A DNA stretch of 64,000 bases from contig NZ_VOLO01000001.1 of the NCBI RefSeq assembly GCF_007954365.1, positions 496,001 through 560,000 of the forward strand, given 5' to 3'. Positions within the stretch are counted from its first letter, which is position 1; the number at the start of each line of letters is the position of its first letter. The position numbers were made by a program, and so were the translations under genes. This document shows, one piece after another, positions 29,286-37,740 of the stretch. The stretch is from Frigoribacterium sp. ACAM 257 (GTDB lineage Bacteria; Actinomycetota; Actinomycetes; Actinomycetales; Microbacteriaceae). The notes under the pieces were generated by a model that saw only the letters and a list, made by a program, of their open reading frames with translations, was not told the DNA's origin and did no database searches.

Positions 29286-30269
29286 CTAGCCCTTCGTGGC
29301 GCCGGCCAGCAGGCCGCGGACGAAGAACCGCTGCAGGGCGAAGAACACGATCAGCGGCACGATGATCGAGATGAACGCACCTGCGGTGAGCAGCTCCCAC
29401 GACTGGCCGTACGAGCCCGACAGGTCCTGCAGCGCCTTCGTGATGGGCAAGCCCTGCCCCGAGGTGAACACCGTCGCCACGAGCAGGTCGTTCCACACCC
29501 ACAAGAACTGGAAGATGCCGAAGGAGGCGATGGCCGGCATCGACAGCGGCAGCACGATCCGGAAGAAGACCTGGCCGTGTCCGGCGCCGTCCATGCGGGC
29601 CGCCTCGATCACCTCCGCTGGGATCTCGGAGATGAAGTTGTGCAGCATGAAGATCGCCAGGGGGAGGGCGAAGATCGTGTGCGCGATCCACACCTTGGCG
29701 AACGAGCCGTCGAGCCCGTTCACCCCGAGGCCGGGGAGGATGTACAGGCCGCCGACGCGGAGACCGTCGGAGAAGAGCCGGAGCAGCGGCACGAGGGCCA
29801 TCTGGATCGGCACGATCTGCAGGGCGAAGACCAGCACGAACATCGTGTTGCGGCCCTTGAAGTCGATCCAGGCGAACGCGTAGGCCGCGAGGCTGGCGAT
29901 CGTGATCGGGATCAGCGCCGCGGGCAGCGTGATGACGAGCGAGTTGAAGAAGGCCTTGCCGAGCGTGAGGCTGTCGCCCGAGTTGAACGCGTTGACGTAG
30001 TTGTCGAGCGTGAAGCCCGGGTTGGCGAAGACCGTCCACCAGCCGGTCGTCTTGATGTCGTTGGCGGGGCGGAACGACGAGATGAACAGGCCGGCCGTCG
30101 GCAGGGTCCAGATGGCCGCGATGATGAGCGCGGCGATGGTGGCGCCTCGGCTCGTGGTGCCCTTCTTCAGCTTGCCGCTCGAGCTCTCGACGGCGGCGAG
30201 GCCGCGCTTGAGCTGCCGCTCGGTGCCCGAGCCGACAGCGACCCCGACGGGGGTGGGGGTGGCGGTCAT
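29286..30269 (-). CDS. aglG: Alpha-glucoside-type ABC transporter permease 2
   Basis: Carbohydrate ABC permease of the MalG type, 327 aa. A 35-residue polar N-terminus precedes six helices; the EAA loop is AEVIEAARMDGAGHGQVFFRIVLPLSMPAI. The segment WTLPTAGLFISSFRPANDIKTTGWW resembles AglG-type alpha-glucoside permeases, hence the symbol as a best guess. ATG overlaps the stop of the first permease by 4 nt. It pairs with the upstream permease; no ATPase gene is present. The terminator at 29212-29245 closes the operon. Confidence 0.88.
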   Translation of the reverse strand: MTATPTPVGVAVGSGTERQLKRGLAAVESSSGKLKKGTTSRGATIAALIIAAIWTLPTAGLFISSFRPANDIKTTGWWTVFANPGFTLDNYVNAFNSGDSLTLGKAFFNSLVITLPAALIPITIASLAAYAFAWIDFKGRNTMFVLVFALQIVPIQMALVPLLRLFSDGLRVGGLYILPGLGVNGLDGSFAKVWIAHTIFALPLAIFMLHNFISEIPAEVIEAARMDGAGHGQVFFRIVLPLSMPAIASFGIFQFLWVWNDLLVATVFTSGQGLPITKALQDLSGSYGQSWELLTAGAFISIIVPLIVFFALQRFFVRGLLAGATKG

Positions 30270-31405
30270 CGGATCTCCCTCTGCTTCTGGATCTGGCGGG
30301 CGTTGTAGATGACGATCGGCAGGACGAGCACGAACAGGATCACGGCCAGCGCCGAGCTGTAGCCGGTGCGGCTGCCGAGCTGGAACTGGCGCACCATCTC
30401 GAACGCGAGGATGGTGGTGTCGTTGCGGCCGCCGGTCATGGCCGAGACGATGTCGTAGACCTTCAGCGACGCGATCGAGATGGTCGTGAGGACGACGATG
30501 ATCGTCGTGCGGATGCCCGGCACGGTGATGTGACGGAACGCCTGGAACCCGTTGGTGCCGTCGAGCGAGGCTGCTTCCAGCTGCTCGGCGGGGACGCCCT
30601 TGATGGCCGCCGACAAGACGGTCATCGCGAAGCCGGCCTGGGTCCAGATCAGCACGATGACGAGCAGCAGGGTGTTCCACGGCTCGAGTCCGAGCCAGTC
30701 GACGGGCTGGCCGCCGAAGCCGACGAGGATGCCGTTCAGCAGGCCGATCTGGTCGCCCTGGCGGATGTCGTAGAAGAACTTGAAGATGATCGACGCGCCC
30801 ACGAACGAGATGGCCATCGGCATGAAGACGAGCAGCTTCAGGAACTTCTCGCCTCGGCTCTTGTCGATGAAGACCGCGTAGGCGAGACCGATCGCGGTCG
30901 CCGTGATCGGGGCCAGCAGCACCCAGATCAGCGTGTTGCCGAAGGCAGTGAGGCCGTCGGGGCTCGTGAACACCCAGACGAAGTTGTCGAGCCCTGCGAA
31001 GCCGGACCCGTCGTTCTTCATGAACGCCTGCCCCGCGGTCGTGATCGTGGGGTAGATCAGGCCGATCAGCAGGAAGAACACGGCCGGGGTCATGAACGCG
31101 ATGAGCTGCAGCGAATAGCCGGCGCCGCGCTTCGAGCGGTAGTCGAGCAGGAACAGCCCGCCGCCGAGCACGGCCGCGATCGCGGCGACCCAGATGACCG
31201 ACTGGTAGAGGCCGAAGGCGAGCAGCACCACGACCGGGACGACCACGCAGACGGCGAGGCGGAGGATCGTGTACTGGAGGCCACGGCGGGGCGCGAACTC
31301 GACGAAGACGAGCACCACGCCCACCAGCGCGGCGAAGGCGAGCAGGATCAGGGGGATCTGGGCCAGGGGCGGGATGCCCGCCAACCACTGGAAGAAGCTG
31401 GACAT
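30266..31405 (-). CDS. aglF: Alpha-glucoside-type ABC transporter permease 1, with extra N-terminal helices
   Basis: Carbohydrate ABC permease of the MalF type, 379 aa. The core with six helices spans about residues 95-379 (EAA loop AEQLEAASLDGTNGFQAFRHITVPGI). About 90 residues at the front add two or three helices (IPLILLAFAALVGVVLVFVEF, AVCVVVPVVVLLAFGLYQSV, VIWVAAIAAVLGGGLFLL), as in AglF-like permeases. Ribosome site AAAGGGA before the ATG at 31405. Cotranscribed with the binding-protein gene across a hairpin. Confidence 0.87.
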   Translation of the reverse strand: MSSFFQWLAGIPPLAQIPLILLAFAALVGVVLVFVEFAPRRGLQYTILRLAVCVVVPVVVLLAFGLYQSVIWVAAIAAVLGGGLFLLDYRSKRGAGYSLQLIAFMTPAVFFLLIGLIYPTITTAGQAFMKNDGSGFAGLDNFVWVFTSPDGLTAFGNTLIWVLLAPITATAIGLAYAVFIDKSRGEKFLKLLVFMPMAISFVGASIIFKFFYDIRQGDQIGLLNGILVGFGGQPVDWLGLEPWNTLLLVIVLIWTQAGFAMTVLSAAIKGVPAEQLEAASLDGTNGFQAFRHITVPGIRTTIIVVLTTISIASLKVYDIVSAMTGGRNDTTILAFEMVRQFQLGSRTGYSSALAVILFVLVLPIVIYNARQIQKQREIR

Positions 31406-31480
31406 CGCTGTCCCTTTCACGTTCGGGTACCAGGGCGCTCGAGCACGGCGCCGAGGAGGCGGCCGCGCGCGACGGGGATG

Positions 31481-31518
31481 CGTGAGGGGCCGCCGCCGCA
31501 CGGCGACGGCCCCTCACG
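31481..31518 (-). terminator. Intra-operon hairpin between binding protein and permease genes
   Basis: 17-position stem (31481-31497 with 31502-31518, one mismatch), 4-nt loop GCAC, starting 14 nt after the binding-protein stop. Such hairpins between binding-protein and permease genes usually attenuate readthrough or protect the upstream mRNA. Confidence 0.7.
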
Positions 31519-31531
31519 GTCGGGCTGCTGG

Positions 31532-32890
31532 CTAGCTGGTGTAGCCGGCCTGGATCTCCTCGAGCACCGAGTCGGTGTCCGTGCCGTCGATCCAGTCGAC
31601 CATGCCCTTCCAGAAGCTGTCGGAGCCGACCGACTTGGGCATCAGGTCAGAACCGTCGAAGCGGAACGTGGTGTCGGTGCCCTGCAGGATCTCGACGGCG
31701 CTCTTCAGCAGGTCGCTGCCGGCGTTCTCCGGGTCGAGGCCCTTGTTGGCCGAGATGACGCCTCCGAGCGAGACGCGGCTGTTGGCCCAGTCGGCGCTGG
31801 CGAGGTACGCCTGCACCTTGGCGGTGTCGTCGTCGTTCGAGAACGCGGCGACGAACTCGCCGCCGCCCGTGACGGCGGCGGGGTCGCCCTCCTCCATCGG
31901 CGGGGTCAGGAAGGCCCAGACGTCGCCGTCCTCGGCGACCGTGGCGGGCGTGCCGTCAGCGTTGTTCGCGGCGGTGAGGAAGCCCTCGAAGAACGAGGCC
32001 TGGTGCGTGAGCGCGCAGCTGCCGTTCGCGACGTTCGTGGCGACGTCGCCGAAGGCCGTGGAGTTGATCGACTTCACGTCGCCGTAGCCGGCGTTGACCA
32101 TGGAGGGGTCCTGCAGGATCGTGCCGACGGAGTCGAACGCGTCCTTGATCTCGGGGTCGGTGAACTTCGTGTCGCCCGTGACCCACGAGTCGTAGGCGTC
32201 GGGGCCGGCCTCGCGGAGCACGAGGTCCTCGATCCAGTCGGTGCCGGGCCAGCCCGAGGCCTCGCCCGAGTTGAAGCCGGCGCACCAGGGAGCCGTGCCG
32301 GTCTTCTCCTGGATGGTCTTCGAGACCTCGACGAGCTCGTCGTAGGTCTTGGGGATCTCGACGCCCCACTCCGCGAACTTGGCGGGGGAGTACCAGACGT
32401 AGCCCTTGACGCTCGCCATCAGCGGAGCGCCGTACTGCGTGCCGTCGACCTGGCCGTACTTCTGCCAGTCCTCCGACCAGCCCTCCTTGACGTTCGCGAG
32501 CGCGTCGGCCGGGAGCTCCTGCACCTTGCCGCTGCCGACGGTGTCGGCGAGCAGGCCCGGCTGCGGGAAGATCGCGAGGTCGGGGGTGTCGCCGCCCTGG
32601 ACCTTGATGCCGATCTGCTTCTCGAACTCCTTGTCGCCCGTGTACTTGATCTCGATGTCGTTCTCGGCCTCCCAGTCGGCCCAGGACTCCTCGAGCAGGG
32701 TCGCCTCGTCGCCGTTGATCGTGCCGTACACGTTCACGACGCCGTCGGCCGTGCCGACCGAACCGCCCGCGTCGCCGCCCGCGTTGGGGTCGTTGGGGTC
32801 GGCGCTGCCGGAGCAGCCGACCAGCAGGAAGCTGGATGCAGCCAGGATGGCCAGGGGGCCCGTGAACCTGCGGTGCAGGGATGCTCGCAT
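31532..32890 (-). CDS. aglE: Alpha-glucoside-type ABC transporter substrate-binding lipoprotein
   Basis: Extracellular family-1 solute-binding lipoprotein, 452 aa. Signal peptide ends in the lipobox LVGC (Cys at about residue 26). The linker after it is Gly/Asp/Asn-rich. The mature domain starts VVNVYGTINGDEATLLEESW, followed by TPDLAIFPQPGLL and WPGTDWIEDLVLREAG, a pattern I associate with AglE-type alpha-glucoside binders. ATG at 32890 with GAGGAG 6-7 nt upstream; an in-frame start further upstream would add a non-signal sequence and is rejected. First gene of the operon. Confidence 0.89.
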   Translation of the reverse strand: MRASLHRRFTGPLAILAASSFLLVGCSGSADPNDPNAGGDAGGSVGTADGVVNVYGTINGDEATLLEESWADWEAENDIEIKYTGDKEFEKQIGIKVQGGDTPDLAIFPQPGLLADTVGSGKVQELPADALANVKEGWSEDWQKYGQVDGTQYGAPLMASVKGYVWYSPAKFAEWGVEIPKTYDELVEVSKTIQEKTGTAPWCAGFNSGEASGWPGTDWIEDLVLREAGPDAYDSWVTGDTKFTDPEIKDAFDSVGTILQDPSMVNAGYGDVKSINSTAFGDVATNVANGSCALTHQASFFEGFLTAANNADGTPATVAEDGDVWAFLTPPMEEGDPAAVTGGGEFVAAFSNDDDTAKVQAYLASADWANSRVSLGGVISANKGLDPENAGSDLLKSAVEILQGTDTTFRFDGSDLMPKSVGSDSFWKGMVDWIDGTDTDSVLEEIQAGYTS

Positions 32891-32964
32891 GGTGATCTCC
32901 TCGTCGAGTTGCGATGCACGTGGCCTGCTCGTGCTGCCGAGCCGGGCCACTGCCGCGCACGTCG

Positions 32965-32984
32965 TCGTCGACGCGCGTCGACGA
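32965..32984. promoter_or_regulatory. 20-bp palindromic operator candidate for the sugar operon
   Basis: TCGTCGACGCGCGTCGACGA is a perfect inverted repeat, 3 nt downstream of the operon -10 box, so it would cover the transcription start. A LacI-family gene is directly adjacent, and LacI operators are CG-centred palindromes. Confidence 0.6.
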
Positions 32985-32986
32985 TG

Positions 32987-33015
32987 AGTGTCACACACGC
33001 GCAGGAGGCGCGCAA
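32987..33015 (-). promoter_or_regulatory. Promoter of the sugar ABC operon
   Basis: On the minus strand TTGCGC (33015-33010), a 17-bp spacer and GACACT (32992-32987). The spacer contains a copy of the GCGCCTCCTG word. Confidence 0.5.
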
Positions 33016-33024
33016 CAACCCGTG

Positions 33025-34098
33025 CTACCGGCGCGCCGCAGCGGGGGCCGCGCCCCGCCCACCTGCTCGGCGGCCGTCGACCGGCGCCGGCGCCGAGCTG
33101 CCCCGCACGACGAGCTGAGGAGCCACGAGGAGGTGCGGCGCGTCCGTGCTGCGCCCCTCCAGCCGGTCGACGAGATGGTCGACGGCGGCGACCGCGAGCT
33201 CGGCGCCGGGCGGCGAGACGGTCGTGAGCGGGGGCGACGTCATGTCGGCGGCGAGGTCGCCGATGCTCAGCGCCACGACCGACACGTCACGGGGGATCGA
33301 GCAGCCGGCGAAGGCCGCCGCCTGGACGAAGCCCGCCAGCGCCGTCTCGTTGAAGGCGATCACGGCGGTGGGGTGCGCCGGCGACGCCGTCAGCGCGTCG
33401 AAGGCCGCGCGGCCGCCCGTGACGGAGACGGCGGCGTGGTGGACCTCGATCTTGAGGCCCGCCGAGCACCCGGCCTCGGCCAGGGAGCGCGCCGCACGGG
33501 CGAGCGGGCCGGAGCCCCGCTCGTGCGACCTCACCGACTGGCTGAGGAAGAACGCCCGCTCGTGGCCGAGGCCCACGAGGTGCTCGACGGCGATGCGCCC
33601 CAGCGCGTCGTAGTCGGCGTCGACGAACGAGAGGCCTGCGACGTCGTCGGGGCGGCCGATGTTCGTGAACGGGACCCGCGCCTCCGTCAGGACCGCCACC
33701 CGGTCGTCGTCCGGCGTCAGCTCCATCAGCACGACGCCGTCGACCAGGCCCTCGCTCACGAGGCTCTCGAGCCCCTCGACGTCGTCGATCGGCGTCGACC
33801 AGAGCAGGAGGTGGTAGCCGCGTTCCCGCGCACGGTCCGTGGCCGCCGCGACGTACTCGAACTCGGACGACGTCACGCCGCGTCTGCCGTACGGGTAGTG
33901 CAGGGCGAGGATCCCGCCGCGCGAGCCGGCGAGGCCACGGGCGAACGCGTTCGGCGTGTAGTTGAGCTCGGCCATCGCCGCCTCGACGCGGCGGCGGGTG
34001 GCGTCCGAGATGGTCCGTCGGCCGCTCAGGGCGTACGAGACGGTGCTGGACGAGACGCCGGCCAGGCGCGCCACGTCGTCACGGGTCGCTGGTGCCAT
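33025..34098 (-). CDS. LacI-family transcriptional regulator
   Basis: DNA-binding repressor, 357 aa. N-terminal helix-turn-helix TRDDVARLAGVSSSTVSYALSGRRTISDATRRRV and hinge AELNYTPNAFARGL, then a periplasmic-binding-like sensor domain (DGVVLMEL, FVDADYDALGRIAVEHLVGLGHERAFFL, AVIAFNETALAGFV). ATG at 34098 has GAGGTGG upstream; a start 12 codons earlier lacks support. A TATGCT at 34133-34128 may be its -10. It is upstream of and in the same direction as the sugar importer, so it likely controls that operon through the adjacent palindrome. The C-terminal tail is Arg/Ala-rich. Confidence 0.9.
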   Translation of the reverse strand: MAPATRDDVARLAGVSSSTVSYALSGRRTISDATRRRVEAAMAELNYTPNAFARGLAGSRGGILALHYPYGRRGVTSSEFEYVAAATDRARERGYHLLLWSTPIDDVEGLESLVSEGLVDGVVLMELTPDDDRVAVLTEARVPFTNIGRPDDVAGLSFVDADYDALGRIAVEHLVGLGHERAFFLSQSVRSHERGSGPLARAARSLAEAGCSAGLKIEVHHAAVSVTGGRAAFDALTASPAHPTAVIAFNETALAGFVQAAAFAGCSIPRDVSVVALSIGDLAADMTSPPLTTVSPPGAELAVAAVDHLVDRLEGRSTDAPHLLVAPQLVVRGSSAPAPVDGRRAGGRGAAPAAARR

Positions 34099-34264
34099 GC
34101 TCGTCCACCTCGTCGTCGGTCGTGCGCACAGCATACGAGCGCAGGCCCGGACGAGCGACGAGCGTCGCGTGGTGGGCGAGGGCTACGCGGGCCTGAACTG
34201 CACCGAGATGCGCGGCCCGTGCGAACAGCCGATCGGTCGAACGTGCGTTCTGGTCGCGTGACGG

Positions 34265-35890
34265 TCACCATCGCTGAGCCACGACCTGCGACGCCGCCGG
34301 CCCCGTGAGCTCGTGCGCCACCCCGTCGACGTCCACGTCGACCAGCACCCCGCCCCAGAACGACACCTGCAGCCTTCCCTGGTAGACCCAGAGTCGGTCG
34401 CCCGACGACCGGTCGAAGGCGACGACCGTCGACCGGCCGCCCGAGCTGCCGTAGGCGAACGCGTAGCCGACGGTGCGTCCGGTCGCCGCGGGCACCGCGC
34501 CTCCGGGCAGCTCGACGACCGACCTCGCGGCGCCGTCCGACCCGTCGAGCACGCGGAGGGCGAGCGACCCGTCGTCCTGGGCGGGCGACGCGGCGAAGAG
34601 GTCGTCGTCGGTCTGGCCCGCGAGGCCGTCGACGCTGACCGCTCCCCGGCGGTCGTGGCTCCACCGGGTCTCGCCCGTGTCCCAGTCGACGCAGCTGACC
34701 CTGTCGTCCGCGACGTCGGTCACGACGAGGCACGAGCGGGCCGCGCTCGGCGCGCCCTGCACCTCGGGGGAGGTCGTCCACCGGGTGCGCCCGTCGAGGT
34801 CGACGGCGGTGAAGCCCCCCGACCGGCCCGACGCCGACACGATCAGGTCGTCGTGCACCAGGGGCCCGACCAGCGCGTCGAGCCTGGTGCCCCAGTCTCG
34901 CTCGCGGCCCGTCCCGGGATCGACGGAGACCGTGCCCTGCGGGGTCGAGACCAGGGCGCGGTCCGCCAGCGCGAGGACGACGCCCGTCGTGGTGCCCGCG
35001 CCCCGCCACGTCACGTGCCCGAGGTCGTCCGCGTCCCGGACCTCGTAGCGGTAGGCGCCGCCTGCGGACGGCTGGCGTCCCGTGAGGACCACCTGGCCCT
35101 CCGACTGGAACTGGTCGCTGTCCGTCGTCGTCCACGACGCCGAGCCGTCGACGACCTGCCCCGTCGCCGGGTCGAGCGCCACGAGCTTCGAGAGGGCGCC
35201 GCCGGAGGTGCGCAGCAGCAGTCGGTCCGGGTCGCCCGCCGGGCCGATCGCCGAGGCCGAGAGCACCTCGGCGCTGTCGAGGTCGCCCAGGTCGGGGAAG
35301 TCGTCCCTGGCGTCGTGCACCCAGGCCATCCGGCCGTCCCGCGTGTCGAGCAGCCCGACCCGGGACCCGACCCGGCGAGTGTCGCTTCCGCAGCCCGCGT
35401 CGTTCGCGAACCCGTAGGTCCAGGCCGGCGCGGCGCGCACGAGCACCAGGCCGTCGTCGCCGACCGGCACGGACGGGAACCGCAGGCAGAGCGCCGGGGC
35501 GCCGGGCGCGAGCGCGCCGGCGAGGTCGGCGGTCCAGCCGGAGGCGGTCGGCGCCTCCCTCAGGTCGACCGTCGACGTGCCCTGCCACGGCGGGAGCCCG
35601 CCGTAGACGGGCTGGCCGGGGACGAGCCCGGCGGTGACCGCCGCGGCGGCGACGGCGAGGGCGAGGTAGCCGAGCCCGAGGCGGCGGCCCGGTGCGAGGC
35701 GGCGCCACCAGCGTGGACGCGGCGGCGGCGTCCGGCCCGGGGGACGGCCGGGCGCAGGCGCGTCCTGCGGCGTGGCCCGCGCCTCCTCGGCCTCGGTCGC
35801 CCTCTGCCCCGGCGAGGGCGTCGTCGGCTTCTCCCAGACCACGGCGGCGCTCGGCCGCGAGGGCTGCCAGGGGGCTCCCGGCGTGGTCAC
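34265..35890 (-). CDS. Membrane-anchored PQQ-like beta-propeller protein, copy 1
   Basis: Single-pass protein, 541 aa, function unknown. Order: N-terminal APWQPSRP motif, a Pro/Ala-rich cytoplasmic stretch to about residue 62, one membrane helix (LGLGYLALAVAAAAVTAGLV), then an extracytoplasmic domain with repeated DxxTGxxxW units typical of PQQ-like/BamB propellers (LDTRDGRMAWVHD, LDPATGQVVDG, DWDTGETRWSHD, FDRSSGDRLWVYQ). Several Cys pairs may form disulfides. No PQQ-enzyme catalytic residues are evident. It overlaps copy 2 by 4 nt and is the downstream gene of the pair. The 3' end is near the divergent LacI gene. Confidence 0.82.
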   Translation of the reverse strand: MTTPGAPWQPSRPSAAVVWEKPTTPSPGQRATEAEEARATPQDAPAPGRPPGRTPPPRPRWWRRLAPGRRLGLGYLALAVAAAAVTAGLVPGQPVYGGLPPWQGTSTVDLREAPTASGWTADLAGALAPGAPALCLRFPSVPVGDDGLVLVRAAPAWTYGFANDAGCGSDTRRVGSRVGLLDTRDGRMAWVHDARDDFPDLGDLDSAEVLSASAIGPAGDPDRLLLRTSGGALSKLVALDPATGQVVDGSASWTTTDSDQFQSEGQVVLTGRQPSAGGAYRYEVRDADDLGHVTWRGAGTTTGVVLALADRALVSTPQGTVSVDPGTGRERDWGTRLDALVGPLVHDDLIVSASGRSGGFTAVDLDGRTRWTTSPEVQGAPSAARSCLVVTDVADDRVSCVDWDTGETRWSHDRRGAVSVDGLAGQTDDDLFAASPAQDDGSLALRVLDGSDGAARSVVELPGGAVPAATGRTVGYAFAYGSSGGRSTVVAFDRSSGDRLWVYQGRLQVSFWGGVLVDVDVDGVAHELTGPAASQVVAQRW

Positions 35891-37476
35891 GAGGTGCTCC
35901 CGACGCGGGTGCGGTCGACGAGGCGGGAGGCGACGGCCGAGTCGTCCACGACGACGAGCGCGCCGCCCCAGAACGCCGCGCGGCCGGCCGACGTCGAGCC
36001 CCAGAGCCGCCGTCCGCCCGACGCGTCGTACGCGGTGACGGCGTCCGGTCCCGCTCCGGAGTCGTCGGTCTCGACGTAGACGACGGTGCGCGACGCGGCG
36101 ACGACGTCGTCCGAGGGGCCGAGCGGCAGGGCGACGCGGCGGGAGCCGTCAGCGGCGTCGAGGGCTGCCAGTTCGGGGCCGTCGTCCCGCTGCGCCACGA
36201 CCCAGACGTCGTCCCGCGACTGTCCGGGGACGGGGACGACCCGGGAGGGGCCTCCGAGGTCGCGGCTCCACAGCGCACGGCCGTCGCCGCGGTCGAGGCA
36301 GGTGACCGAGGAGGCGTCGGGCGCCAGGGCGAGGACGCACCGGTCCGTCACGGCGAGGGCGCCCGCCTCGACGTCGCTCGTCCAGCGCCGGTCGCCGATC
36401 GGGTCGACGGCCGACACGGTCGGACGATCCCGGCCCGCCCGCTCCACGAGGTAGAGGGAGTCGTCGCCCGTGGGGCCGGTGGCGGCCGTCTCGACCGTCG
36501 TGCCCCGGCCGCGCTCGAGCGGACGGGCCTCGCCCGTCCTGCCGTCCACGAACGAGCTGCGACCGTCCGCCTCGACGACCACGCCGGACGCCAACAGCAA
36601 GGGAGTCGTGCCGACGTCGGCCCGGCCCTGCCAGATCGGCGAGGTGAGGTCGCCCGCGTCGACGAGGGAGAAGCGCCGGGACGCGTCGTCCGTCCCCCCG
36701 ACGGCTCGGAGCTGCAGGCGCCCGACGGCGGCGACGCTCACGGCCGGCAGGTCTCGGCGCCCCCGTGCGACCTCCAGGGCGGCCCCGTCGGCGAGGGCGA
36801 GCGCGACCTGAGCAGCGCCCCCGGAGGTCTGCACCTGGACCAGCACGCGGCCGGCTCCCGGCACGACCTGCGACGCGGGGATGGCCAGGGCGTCGGCGTC
36901 GGGGACGTCGTCGGCGAGGTCGTGCACCCAGCGGACCCGACCCGTCCCGGCCTCGACGAGGGCGACGCGACTCGTGTTCCCCGAGACCGCCGAGCGGCGA
37001 CAGCCGGTCGCCGACGCGGCGTCGTCGGTCTCGAGGTCGACCGACGTGCCGACCGCGACGAGGCCGTCGGTCGCGGCGGAGGGCCACACGTGCACGCAGG
37101 CCGGGGGCACGTCGGGAGCGAGGAGGCCGGCGAGGTCGAGCGTCCAGGCGGCGTCCGTCGGCGGGCGCCGCAGCTCGTCGGCGGCCGGGGTGCCGGCAGC
37201 GGTGTCGCCGCCGCCGTAGTGGGGGACCACCGCGACGCCCACGACGAGGACGAGCACGGTCGCCGCGGCGAGCGAGAGGTAGAGGGAGCGCAGGCGCGAC
37301 GACGAGGAGGCGGTCGTCCTGCGCCGACGGCGGGGCGCCTCCTCGAGGGGCACGCCGGCAGGCGGCGAGGACGCCGTGGGGAGGGCTGCCGGCGGCCGTG
37401 CGCCGCGCGCCGCGACGTCGGCACGCCAGCCGGCGCCGGGACGGGCCGGGGACCAGGGAGCGTCGTCTCGCACCAT
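35887..37476 (-). CDS. Membrane-anchored PQQ-like beta-propeller protein, copy 2
   Basis: Paralogue of the next gene, 529 aa, and first of the pair. It has the same plan: APWSPARPGAG motif near residue 6, Pro/Arg-rich cytoplasmic part, helix (LYLSLAAATVLVLVVGVAVV, about residues 65-85), then an extracytoplasmic propeller (EAGTGRVRWVHD, VDGRTGEARPL, LDRGDGRALWSRD, YDASGGRRLWG). Shared blocks with copy 1 include W-DLAG-LAP--P--C, RV-WVHD, and the C-terminal FWGG-LV. ATG with GAGGAGG upstream. Function unknown; a cell-surface scaffold or sensor is possible. Confidence 0.82.
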   Translation of the reverse strand: MVRDDAPWSPARPGAGWRADVAARGARPPAALPTASSPPAGVPLEEAPRRRRRTTASSSSRLRSLYLSLAAATVLVLVVGVAVVPHYGGGDTAAGTPAADELRRPPTDAAWTLDLAGLLAPDVPPACVHVWPSAATDGLVAVGTSVDLETDDAASATGCRRSAVSGNTSRVALVEAGTGRVRWVHDLADDVPDADALAIPASQVVPGAGRVLVQVQTSGGAAQVALALADGAALEVARGRRDLPAVSVAAVGRLQLRAVGGTDDASRRFSLVDAGDLTSPIWQGRADVGTTPLLLASGVVVEADGRSSFVDGRTGEARPLERGRGTTVETAATGPTGDDSLYLVERAGRDRPTVSAVDPIGDRRWTSDVEAGALAVTDRCVLALAPDASSVTCLDRGDGRALWSRDLGGPSRVVPVPGQSRDDVWVVAQRDDGPELAALDAADGSRRVALPLGPSDDVVAASRTVVYVETDDSGAGPDAVTAYDASGGRRLWGSTSAGRAAFWGGALVVVDDSAVASRLVDRTRVGSTS

Positions 37477-37694
37477 GCTCGGTCGACCTCCTCGTCGGGC
37501 GGTGCCGCCACGGCGCGGCGGCGGACCTGGTACCAGTCAGGACCCACGAGGCCTCGCGCGTCCACCTCGTGTTCGGAGACCTCCGCCCCGGCGCTCGCCG
37601 CGGCGCTTCCCGCGGCGCTCGCCGAGGGAATGCGGGGTGCCCGCGGCCGCGTTGCACCCCGCAGCGCGTCGGGCCTCGGCCGGGAGGCGCTGGC

Positions 37695-37700
37695 GTAGAC
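37695..37700 (+). promoter_or_regulatory. Possible -10 box of leuCD-murA
   Basis: TAGACT, 40 nt before the leuC start. The 264-nt gap between the propeller pair and leuC also holds a Gly/Ala/Arg-coding-like GCGG-rich stretch but no gene or attenuator I can support. Confidence 0.45.
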
Positions 37701-37740
37701 TTCGACGATCATTCCGACCGAGACACCCGAGGAGAGGGGC

